Part shown: one piece after another, positions 1 through 6,684 of the stretch
How positions within the stretch are numbered: position 1 is the first letter of the stretch
How the letters are laid out: the number at the start of each line of letters is the position of its first letter
From: Streptomyces aidingensis
GTDB lineage: Bacteria; Actinomycetota; Actinomycetes; Streptomycetales; Streptomycetaceae
Length of the DNA: 64,000 nt
Direction of reading: 5' to 3'
NCBI RefSeq assembly: GCF_900112355.1
Contig: NZ_FOLM01000011.1
Coordinates: forward strand, 124,001 to 188,000
Position numbers and translations under genes: made by a program
The notes under the pieces: model-generated
What the model was told of the DNA's origin: nothing
The model's database searches: none
The model's input: the letters and a program-made list of their open reading frames with translations, nothing else

Positions 1-134
1 TTCTCGCCGCCCCGGGTCCAGCGGATGGCCACCCGCCGCGGCAGCAGGTAGTTGCGCGCGTAGCCGTCCTTGACCTCGACGACATCGCCGGGAGCGCCGA
101 GACCGGAGACCTCACTGGTCAGGATGATCTTCAT
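1..134 (-). CDS. rplI: 50S ribosomal protein L9 (5' part only)
   Basis: The first 44 codons of L9, cut by the window edge. Translation from the ATG at 134 gives MKIILTSEVSGLGAPGDVVE, then a segment with the NYLLPR motif, which is the conserved L9 N-terminal rRNA-binding domain. L9 binds domain V of 23S rRNA near the L1 stalk. It is the last visible gene of the rpsF-ssb-rpsR-rplI operon and starts 17 nt after rpsR, with an AGGAAGGGTG ribosome binding site. The identity is secure; the C-terminal domain lies outside the window. Confidence 0.96.
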   Translation of the reverse strand, partial: MKIILTSEVSGLGAPGDVVEVKDGYARNYLLPRRVAIRWTRGGE

Positions 135-151
135 GCTGATGTCACCCTTCC

Positions 152-388
152 TCAGCGAGCGGTGGAGGTGTAGGGCAGCAGCGCCATCTCACGGCTGTTC
201 TTCACGGCCGTGGCGACGTCGCGCTGGTGCTGGGTGCAGTTGCCGGTGACCCGGCGGGCACGGATCTTGCCGCGGTCGGAGATGAACTTCCGCAGCAGGT
301 TGGTGTCCTTGTAGTCGACGTAGCTGATCTTCTCTTTGCAGAAGACGCAAACCTTCTTCTTCGGCTTGCGCGCAGGCGGCTTCGCCAT
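152..388 (-). CDS. rpsR: 30S ribosomal protein S18, zinc-binding form
   Basis: 78-residue S18, usual length. It sits in the 30S platform next to S6, whose gene is in the same operon. Cys14, Cys17, Cys51 and His54 (CVFC and CTQH) make a zinc-binding set, so this is the C+ paralogue. Streptomyces commonly carry a second, cysteine-free S18 induced under zinc limitation elsewhere; that one is not in this window. The start is the ATG at 388, 64 nt downstream of ssb. The C-terminal SREMALLPY segment is the conserved S18 motif. Confidence 0.97.
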   Translation of the reverse strand: MAKPPARKPKKKVCVFCKEKISYVDYKDTNLLRKFISDRGKIRARRVTGNCTQHQRDVATAVKNSREMALLPYTSTAR

Positions 389-452
389 GGTGCTTCTCCG
401 TTGAGTTCACAAGAGGGTGGGTGGGATGAGCCCGTGCGCCCCGTCCCGCGGA

Positions 453-1034
453 TCAGAACGGGGGCTCGTCCGAGTAGCCGCCGCCCGAGCCACCGCCCCA
501 GCCGCCGCCCTGGCCGCCCTGGCCGCCGTCCGCCGGAGCGGAGGTGGCCCACGGGTCCCCGGCGGGCCCGCCGCCCTGGCCGCCCTGACCGCCGCCGGGG
601 CCACCGCCCCAGCCGCCGCCCTGACCGCCCTGGCCGCCGCCGAAACCGCCGCCGCCCTGGCCGCCGCGTCCACTGGACTTGCTGACCTTGGTGGTGGCGT
701 AGCGCAGGCTGGGGCCGACCTCGTCGACCTCCAGCTCGAAGACCGTCCGCTTGACACCCTCCCGGTCCTCGTACGAGCGCTGCCGCAGACGGCCCTGGAC
801 GATGACGCGGGTGCCCTTGGTCAGGGACTCGGCGACGTTCTCCGCCGCCTGCCGCCAGACCGAGCACGTGAGGAACAGCGGCTCGCCGTCCCGCCACTCA
901 CTGGTCTGCCGGTCGAACGTACGAGGTGTGGACGCCACGCGGAACTTCGCGACGGCCGCACCGGAGGGGGTGAAGCGCAGCTCGGGGTCGTCGACCAGGT
1001 TGCCGACGACCGTGATGACGGTCTCGCCTGCCAT
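453..1034 (-). CDS. ssb: Single-stranded DNA-binding protein
   Basis: 193 residues. Residues 1-110 form the OB fold (MAGETVITVVGNLVDDPELR start, then FLTCSVWRQAAENVAESL). A long Gly/Gln-rich linker from about residue 120 ends in the acidic tip SDEPPF, the protein-interaction motif that recruits replication and repair partners. It coats ssDNA at forks as a tetramer. It lies between rpsF (82 nt upstream) and rpsR (64 nt downstream), the usual rpsF-ssb-rpsR operon. Length and Gly-rich linker are typical of the essential actinobacterial SsbA. Confidence 0.97.
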   Translation of the reverse strand: MAGETVITVVGNLVDDPELRFTPSGAAVAKFRVASTPRTFDRQTSEWRDGEPLFLTCSVWRQAAENVAESLTKGTRVIVQGRLRQRSYEDREGVKRTVFELEVDEVGPSLRYATTKVSKSSGRGGQGGGGFGGGQGGQGGGWGGGPGGGQGGQGGGPAGDPWATSAPADGGQGGQGGGWGGGSGGGYSDEPPF

Positions 1035-1116
1035 GGGGAACCTCTCGGCGGGAATTAACTGCTGGTGCTGCGATGATGACGCGTGGCTCTGACACAGCTC
1101 CCGGACATGCCGGGAC

Positions 1117-1407
1117 TCAGTGCGTGGCGGGGCGGATGACCTTCGTCCGCATGACCGACTCGTTCAGGTTCATCTGACGGTCGAGCTCCTTCACAACGGC
1201 GGGCTCGGCCTGGAGATCGATCACGCTGTAGATGCCCTCGGGCTTCTTGTTGATCTCGTAGGAGAGACGACGACGGCCCCAGGTGTCGACCTTCTCCACC
1301 TTGCCGTTGGCCTCACGGACCACCGACAGGAAGGACTCGATCAGCGGGGAGACAGCACGCTCCTCCAGATCGGGGTCGAGGATGACCATCACCTCGTAGT
1401 GACGCAT
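1117..1407 (-). CDS. rpsF: 30S ribosomal protein S6
   Basis: 96 residues, start ATG at 1407 (MRHYEVMVILDPDLEERAV) with a GGAGGTGGG ribosome binding site just upstream. S6 binds 16S rRNA as a heterodimer with S18, whose gene is third in this operon. The motif KVDTWGRRRLSYEI is diagnostic. The open frame continues upstream without a stop, but the upstream part has no S6 similarity and no ribosome binding site, so the short start is used. The 247 nt up to 1654 should hold the operon promoter; I could not pick out a convincing -35/-10 pair. Confidence 0.97.
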   Translation of the reverse strand: MRHYEVMVILDPDLEERAVSPLIESFLSVVREANGKVEKVDTWGRRRLSYEINKKPEGIYSVIDLQAEPAVVKELDRQMNLNESVMRTKVIRPATH

Positions 1408-1654
1408 GTGGAACCCACCTCCTTCGGACTCAGGCGGCCACGGACTGTCCGTGGCAGGAGGTTCGATGCGTTGTCCGCCGGGGAGGCCCGGCCCGCGGGG
1501 CGGGCCGGGGTGCGATGCGCGGGGCGCGAGCGCCCGGGCACCCGCATCGGGTCTCCGGCGGACGGTCCACCCTACCGGTTGATGCCCGCCCGGTTGAAAT
1601 CCGGCCAGATGCGGCCACACTCGGTAGAAGAAGGTTCACGCCCGGAGGTGCCGC

Positions 1655-1951
1655 ATGGCCCAGGCAGTCCACGGACCCCTGTCGTTCCTCAACACCGACG
1701 GCCGCCCGCATCCCCGCGAGAACGCCCTGGCCGTCGTGACCCTGGTGCTGGGCGCCGTCGCCCTCGCCTTCGGCTTTGTCCCCGCCCTGAACATGGTGGC
1801 CTCCTGGGTGGGGCTGGCCGGCATCGTGACCGGCGGCTGGGGCCAGATGGTCTCCGCCACCACCGCCGAACGGTTCGTGGTGGTGATCGGCCTGGGCGGG
1901 GCCGGACTCGGCTTCTATCTGGGCATGGCGAACGGCGGCCTGTTCGGCTGA
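1655..1951 (+). CDS. Small conserved membrane protein, function unknown
   Basis: 98 residues with two or three hydrophobic segments (about residues 23-42, 47-62 and 72-92) after a polar N-terminus containing NTDGRPHPRENALAV. It is probably an integral membrane protein with short loops. It starts at an ATG preceded by GGAGGTGCC. It is transcribed away from rpsF and towards the femX-like gene, 108 nt further on. Similar small membrane proteins occupy this place in Streptomyces genomes, but I know no function and see no catalytic motif. Confidence 0.75.
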   Translation: MAQAVHGPLSFLNTDGRPHPRENALAVVTLVLGAVALAFGFVPALNMVASWVGLAGIVTGGWGQMVSATTAERFVVVIGLGGAGLGFYLGMANGGLFG

Positions 1952-2059
1952 GGGCCCCTCCCGCCGACCGGCCCCGGGTACCGTTCGGCCGCCGGACCGG
2001 GCGCCGCTCCGCAGTAGGCTTCCGGCAGACCGCGAGTGCACGCCGGAGGAGCGCCCCGA

Positions 2060-3193
2060 ATGAGTCTGAGCCTGAGCACCATCAGCCGCGAGCAGCATCT
2101 GGAGTACATCCGCTCGCTGCCGTCGGCCAGTCACATGCAGGTGCCCGCCTGGGGTGACGTCAAGGCGGAATGGCGGTCGGAGTCGCTGGGCTGGCACGAC
2201 CCCTCGGGCCGGCTGGTCGGCGCCGGTCTGGTGCTGTACCGGCAGTTGCCGCGGGTCAAGCGCTATCTCGCCTATCTGCCCGAGGGCCCGGTGATCGACT
2301 GGTACGCGACCGACCTGGAGTCCTGGCTGCGGCCGATGCTCGACCATCTCAAGAAGCAGGGCGCGTTCTCGGTGAAGATGGGCCCGCCGGTGGTGATCCG
2401 CCGCTGGGACGCCAGGGCGATCAAGGCCGGCATCCAGGACCCGGGGGTGCGGCGGCTGCGGGACATCGAGGCCACCGCGCTGGAGCCGCGCGCCTTCGAG
2501 GTGGCCGACCGGCTGCGCCGGATGGGCTGGCAGCAGGGCGAGGACGGCGGCGCGGGCTTCGGGGACGTGCAGCCGCGTTATGTCTTCCAGATCCCGCTCA
2601 AGGGGCGCTCCCTGGAGGAGATCCAGAAGGACTTCAACCAGCTCTGGCGGCGCAACATCAAGAAGGCCGAGAAGTCGGGCGTCGAGGTGGTGCGGGGCGG
2701 CTACGACGATCTGCCGGTGTGGCAGCAGCTCTACGAGGTGACCGCGGAGCGCGACCGGTTCCGGCCCCGCCCGCTGATGTACTTCCAGCGGATGTGGAAG
2801 ACGCTCAACGCCGAGACCGCCGCCGTGGGGGAGCCGGACCGGATGCGGCTGTACCTGGCCCGGCACGAGGGCGAGATCATCGCCGCCACCACCATGCTCA
2901 TCGTCGGCGGTCATGTGTGGTACTCCTACGGTGCGTCCGCCAACCACAAGCGCGAGGTGCGTCCGTCGAACGCCGTCCAGTGGCAGATGATCAAGGACGC
3001 CCATGCCATGGGTGCCCATGTCTATGATCTGCGCGGCATCGGTGACGCCCTGGTGGAGACCGATCACCTGTTCGGCCTCATCCAGTTCAAGGTGGGCACC
3101 GGCGGGGAGGCTGCCGAGTATCTCGGTGAATGGGACTTCCCGCTGAATAAGCTGTTGCACAAGGCGCTGGACATCTACATGTCCCGCCGCTGA
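2060..3193 (+). CDS. femX: FemX-like lipid II:glycine glycyltransferase (FemAB family)
   Basis: 377 residues with the FemAB double-GNAT fold. It probably transfers the first glycine from Gly-tRNA to the side chain of lipid II in the cytoplasm, making the branched stem peptide that Streptomyces cross-links through one Gly. Family signatures include QVPAWGDVKAEWRSES near the N-terminus, LYYFxR-like PLMYFQRMWKTL, and a C-terminal SYGASANHKREVRPSNAVQW block followed by YDLRGIGD. The start at 2060 is chosen over an upstream in-frame ATG at 2036 because GGAGGAGC lies 7-8 nt before it. An alanine-racemase-fold gene follows 85 nt later, which fits a cell-wall precursor unit. The symbol rests on synteny with the S. 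coelicolor femX. Confidence 0.85.
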   Translation: MSLSLSTISREQHLEYIRSLPSASHMQVPAWGDVKAEWRSESLGWHDPSGRLVGAGLVLYRQLPRVKRYLAYLPEGPVIDWYATDLESWLRPMLDHLKKQGAFSVKMGPPVVIRRWDARAIKAGIQDPGVRRLRDIEATALEPRAFEVADRLRRMGWQQGEDGGAGFGDVQPRYVFQIPLKGRSLEEIQKDFNQLWRRNIKKAEKSGVEVVRGGYDDLPVWQQLYEVTAERDRFRPRPLMYFQRMWKTLNAETAAVGEPDRMRLYLARHEGEIIAATTMLIVGGHVWYSYGASANHKREVRPSNAVQWQMIKDAHAMGAHVYDLRGIGDALVETDHLFGLIQFKVGTGGEAAEYLGEWDFPLNKLLHKALDIYMSRR

Positions 3194-3278
3194 CCCGCAC
3201 CACACCCCCACACCGCTCCGACCGTCCCGCCCCACCCCCCGTGAGGCACAGCAAGAACAGAAGAGGTGTTCTGCGGCC

Positions 3279-4310
3279 ATGGCGCTGAGTCTCTATGTCA
3301 ACACCGAGCGCTGGCGTGCCCACCAGCGCGCGATGTGCGCGAACTTCCCCGACCTGGTGCCGGTCTGCAAAGGCAACGGCTATGGCTACGGCCACGAGCG
3401 GCTGGCCGAGGAGGTGTCGCTGCTGGGGTGCGATCTGCTCGCCGTGGGGACCACCTACGAGGCGATGCGGATGAAGGACATGTTCAGCGGCGATCTGCTG
3501 GTGCTCACCCCCTACCGGCGGGACGAGGAGCCGGTGCCGCTGCCCAGCCGGGTGGTGCGCTCCGCCTCCACCGTGGACGGGGTGTACGGCCTGCCGGGCT
3601 CCCGGGTGGTGGTGGAGGTGATGTCCACCATGAAGCGGCACGGGGTGCGCCCGGGCGAGCTGGGCAAGCTGCGCGCCGCCCTGGAGGACGTACGGCTGGA
3701 GGGCTTCGCCATCCATCTGCCGCTGGACCGCACCGACGGCACCGACTCGGTGGAGGAGGTGATCGGCTGGATGGACCGGCTCCGCGCCGCCCGGCTGCCG
3801 CTGGACACCATGTTCGTCTCCCACCTCACCGCCAATGAGCTGGCCCGGCTGCGGCAGCAGTTCCCGCAGACCCGGTTCCGGGCCCGGATCGGCACCCGGC
3901 TGTGGCTGGGCGACCACGAGGCCATGGAGTACCGCGGCTCGGTGCTGGATGTGAACGAGGTGGTCAAGGGGGAGCGGTTCGGCTACCGGCAGACCAAGGC
4001 GCCGGGCGACGGCTGGCTGGCGGTGGTCTCCGGCGGCACCTCGCACGGGGTGGGGCTGGAGGCTCCCAAGGCGCTGCACGGGCTGACGCCCCGGGCCAAG
4101 GGCGTGGCCCGGGCCGGGCTGGCCACGGTCAACCGCAATCTCTCGCCGTTCGTCTGGGACGGCAAGCAGCGCTGGTTCGCCGAGCCGCCGCACATGCAGG
4201 TGTCCATCGTCTTCGTCCCGGCCGATGCCCGGGCCCCCGAGCCGGGCGACGAGATGAAGGCGATCCTGCGCCACACCACCACCCAGTTCGACCGCCTGGT
4301 GGACCGCTGA
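3279..4310 (+). CDS. Alanine racemase-fold PLP enzyme, atypical
   Basis: 343 residues, about 30-40 shorter than standard Alr. The PLP-lysine segment PVCKGNGYGYGHERLAEE (residues about 28-45) corresponds to VVKADAYGHG of alanine racemase, and RARIGTRLWLG to the RxGxxLYG motif. I do not find the GYADG-type C-terminal active-site motif that carries part of the second-monomer site. The catalytic tyrosine is therefore doubtful, and the substrate may not be free alanine. It follows femX in the same direction, suggesting a role in modifying or supplying precursor amino acids. A strong bidirectional hairpin follows it. Confidence 0.72.
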   Translation: MALSLYVNTERWRAHQRAMCANFPDLVPVCKGNGYGYGHERLAEEVSLLGCDLLAVGTTYEAMRMKDMFSGDLLVLTPYRRDEEPVPLPSRVVRSASTVDGVYGLPGSRVVVEVMSTMKRHGVRPGELGKLRAALEDVRLEGFAIHLPLDRTDGTDSVEEVIGWMDRLRAARLPLDTMFVSHLTANELARLRQQFPQTRFRARIGTRLWLGDHEAMEYRGSVLDVNEVVKGERFGYRQTKAPGDGWLAVVSGGTSHGVGLEAPKALHGLTPRAKGVARAGLATVNRNLSPFVWDGKQRWFAEPPHMQVSIVFVPADARAPEPGDEMKAILRHTTTQFDRLVDR

Positions 4311-4344
4311 CCGCGGTGTGACGGGGCGGAACGGGGCGGAACGG

Positions 4345-4388
4345 AACGGGGCGGCTCCGCCGGAACCATCCGGCGGAGCCGCCCCGTT
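4345..4388. terminator. Bidirectional terminator between the racemase-like gene and ino1
   Basis: A perfect 19-bp inverted repeat (4345-4363 with 4370-4388) around a 6-nt loop, between two convergent genes. There is no long T-run, as is normal for streptomycete terminators. It can serve both strands. Confidence 0.85.
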
Positions 4389-4432
4389 ACTGTCCTTACC
4401 GTCCCGGCGTTACCGGCCCGGCGCGGCGCCGC

Positions 4433-5515
4433 TCAGCGCTCGACCTCGCCGCGGATGAACTTCTCCACCTGCTCGCGGGCCTCGTCGTCGAAGTACTGCA
4501 CCGGCGGGGACTTCATGAAGTAGGAGGAGGCGGAGAGGATCGGGCCGCCGATCCCCCGGTCCTTGGCGATCTTCGCCGCACGCAGCGCATCGATGATCAC
4601 ACCGGCGGAGTTGGGGGAGTCCCAGACCTCCAGCTTGTACTCCAGGTTCAGCGGCACGTCGCCGAAGGCCCGGCCCTCCAGCCGCACATAGGCCCACTTG
4701 CGGTCGTCCAGCCAGGCCACGTAGTCGGACGGGCCGATGTGGACGTTCTTCTCGCCCAGCTCCCGGTCGGGGATCTGGGAGGTGACGGCCTGGGTCTTGG
4801 AGATCTTCTTGGACTCCAGCCGGTCCCGCTCCAGCATGTTCTTGAAGTCCATGTTGCCGCCCACATTGAGCTGCATGGTGCGGTCCAGGATGACGCCCCG
4901 GTCCTCGAACAGCTTGGCCATCACCCGGTGTGTGATGGTGGCGCCGACCTGCGACTTGATGTCGTCGCCGACGATCGGCACACCCGCCGCCTCGAACTTG
5001 TCGGCCCACTCCTTGGTGCCGGCGATGAAGACCGGGAGGGCGTTGACAAAGGCCACCCCGGCGTCCAGGGCGCACTGGGCGTAGTACTTGGCAGCGCTCT
5101 CGGAGCCCACCGGCATGTAGCAGACCAGCACATCGGCGCGGGTGTCACGGAGCACCTGGGTGACGTCCACCGGCCGCTCGTCGGATTCCGTGATGGTCTC
5201 GCGGTAGTACTTGCCCAGACCGTCGTGGGTCTCGCCGCGCTGGACGGTGATCCCGGTCGGCGGCACGTCGCAGATCTTGATCGTGTTGTTCTCGCTGGCC
5301 CCGATGGCGTCGGTCAGGTCGGTACCGACCTTCTTGGCGTCCACGTCGAAGGCGGCGACGAATTCGATGTCGGAGACGTGGTAGTCCCCGAACTGGACGT
5401 GCATCAGACCCGGGACCCTGCTGTCCGGGGCGGCGTCCTTGTAGTACTCGACGCCCTGTACCAGCGAGGCGGCACAGTTGCCGACCCCGGCGATGGCTAC
5501 GCGAACCGAACCCAT
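4433..5515 (-). CDS. ino1: myo-Inositol-1-phosphate synthase
   Basis: 360 residues, the short actinobacterial and archaeal type. It converts glucose 6-phosphate to inositol 1-phosphate with NAD, feeding phosphatidylinositol and mycothiol. The N-terminus VRVAIAGVGNCAASLVQG is the dinucleotide-binding loop. NVGGNMDFKNML and SSYFMKSPP near the C-terminus are family signatures with active-site Lys and Asn residues. The padR gene lies 65 nt upstream on the same strand, so the two probably form one transcript controlled by the operator at 6341-6359. Confidence 0.95.
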   Translation of the reverse strand: MGSVRVAIAGVGNCAASLVQGVEYYKDAAPDSRVPGLMHVQFGDYHVSDIEFVAAFDVDAKKVGTDLTDAIGASENNTIKICDVPPTGITVQRGETHDGLGKYYRETITESDERPVDVTQVLRDTRADVLVCYMPVGSESAAKYYAQCALDAGVAFVNALPVFIAGTKEWADKFEAAGVPIVGDDIKSQVGATITHRVMAKLFEDRGVILDRTMQLNVGGNMDFKNMLERDRLESKKISKTQAVTSQIPDRELGEKNVHIGPSDYVAWLDDRKWAYVRLEGRAFGDVPLNLEYKLEVWDSPNSAGVIIDALRAAKIAKDRGIGGPILSASSYFMKSPPVQYFDDEAREQVEKFIRGEVER

Positions 5516-5580
5516 TCCGGCTGCTCCCTAGGTGTTCTCAGTGATTTCGGCGAGACCCGGCCGCGGTGTGCGGCGGGCTC

Positions 5581-6276
5581 TCACGTCGTGGTGTCTTCGG
5601 ACGGATCCGGCGGGACGTTCCCCCGGTCCTTCGGCGGTCCGCCCGTGTCGGCGACCGGGCCGCCCCCGCCCGGCGCGGCTGCGCCGCCGCCCGGCGCCGC
5701 GGCCCGGGGCTCCCCTGGGCGCTCACGCCCCTCCCGCTCGCTCTCGATCAGCTCGTTGAGCCAGCGGACTTCGCGCTCCACGGACTCCATGCCGTGGCGC
5801 TGCAGCTCAAGGGTGTACGCGTCCAGCTTCTCCCGGGTACGGGACAGGGAGGCGCGCATCTTGGCCAGCCGCTCCTCCAGCCGGCTGCGGCGGCCCTCCA
5901 GCACCCGCATCCGCACATCGCGGGAGGTCTGGCCGAAGAAGGCGAACCGCACGCCGAAGTGCTCGTCCTCCCAGCTGTCGGGGCCGGTCTGGGCGAGGAG
6001 CTCCTCGAAGCGCTCCTTGCCCTCGGCGGTGAGGCGGTAGACGATCCTGGCCCGGCGCGAGACCGCGCGGGAGTCCTCGGGGCCGGTCCCGGACTCCTCG
6101 GCCAGCCATCCCCGCTGCACCAGCGTCTTCAGGCACGGGTAGAGGGAGCCGTAGGAGAAGGCCCGGAACACCCCGAGTGATACGTTGAGGCGTTTGCGCA
6201 GCTCATAGCCGTGCATCGGGGCTTCCCGGAGGAGTCCCAGAATGGCGAACTCCAGCACTCCGGAGCGTTTGCTCAT
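5581..6276 (-). CDS. PadR family transcriptional regulator
   Basis: 231 residues. A winged-helix domain occupies residues 1-90 (MSKRSGVLEFAILGLLREAP, MHGYELRKRL, YGSLYPCLKTLVQRGWL, RIVYRLTAEGKERF). A helical dimerisation region follows, and a Pro/Gly/Ala-rich acidic tail. The start at 6276 is preferred over an in-frame start at 6363 because GGAGGTGG lies just upstream of 6276, and the longer version would run through the operator. It is upstream of and co-directional with ino1, so inositol synthesis is the likely target. It probably also represses itself and may affect the divergent PBP gene. Confidence 0.9.
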   Translation of the reverse strand: MSKRSGVLEFAILGLLREAPMHGYELRKRLNVSLGVFRAFSYGSLYPCLKTLVQRGWLAEESGTGPEDSRAVSRRARIVYRLTAEGKERFEELLAQTGPDSWEDEHFGVRFAFFGQTSRDVRMRVLEGRRSRLEERLAKMRASLSRTREKLDAYTLELQRHGMESVEREVRWLNELIESEREGRERPGEPRAAAPGGGAAAPGGGGPVADTGGPPKDRGNVPPDPSEDTTT

Positions 6277-6340
6277 CTCTGCGGCCACCTCCGTCTCTGC
6301 TGCGTCCGTCTCCGCTGGCTGCTCGGTGACTACCGGTGCG

Positions 6341-6359
6341 ATGTATCGATTCGATACAT
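6341..6359. promoter_or_regulatory. Palindromic operator, probable PadR site
   Basis: ATGTATCGATTCGATACAT is a 9+1+9 near-perfect palindrome whose ATGT/ACAT ends fit known PadR-family operators. It lies 64 nt upstream of the padR start, in the padR-PBP divergent region, and is strikingly AT-rich for its surroundings. It is the best candidate for autoregulation of padR-ino1. The rest of the 408-nt intergenic region (6277-6684) holds no gene; I could not assign a promoter for the PBP with confidence. Confidence 0.75.
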
Positions 6360-6684
6360 CCACACGATAGAGCGGTGCGGTGATCCCGGCAAGGCCGCAC
6401 CCGGTGAAGGCGCAGTGAAGGGGGTCACATCTTCACTTCACGTGCAGCAAAATGTCGGCCTTGCCCGGACTGGCCGGAAACCAGGCTTGCGCCGCTGCGT
6501 ACGCTGGCCCCGTGCAGTCGGCCGCCGGGAACCCAGGGCGCTTCAGGGGCGTCTTCGTCTCGGGTGACGTGCGTCCGTCTTTCCGGGGAGACCCCGGAGC
6601 GGGCCGCATACCGGGGGAGCGAAGACTGCCAGGAAGAGCCTGCTGGCTACAGGCGTCTACCTCTGTCATAGGAGTAGCTGTCCC

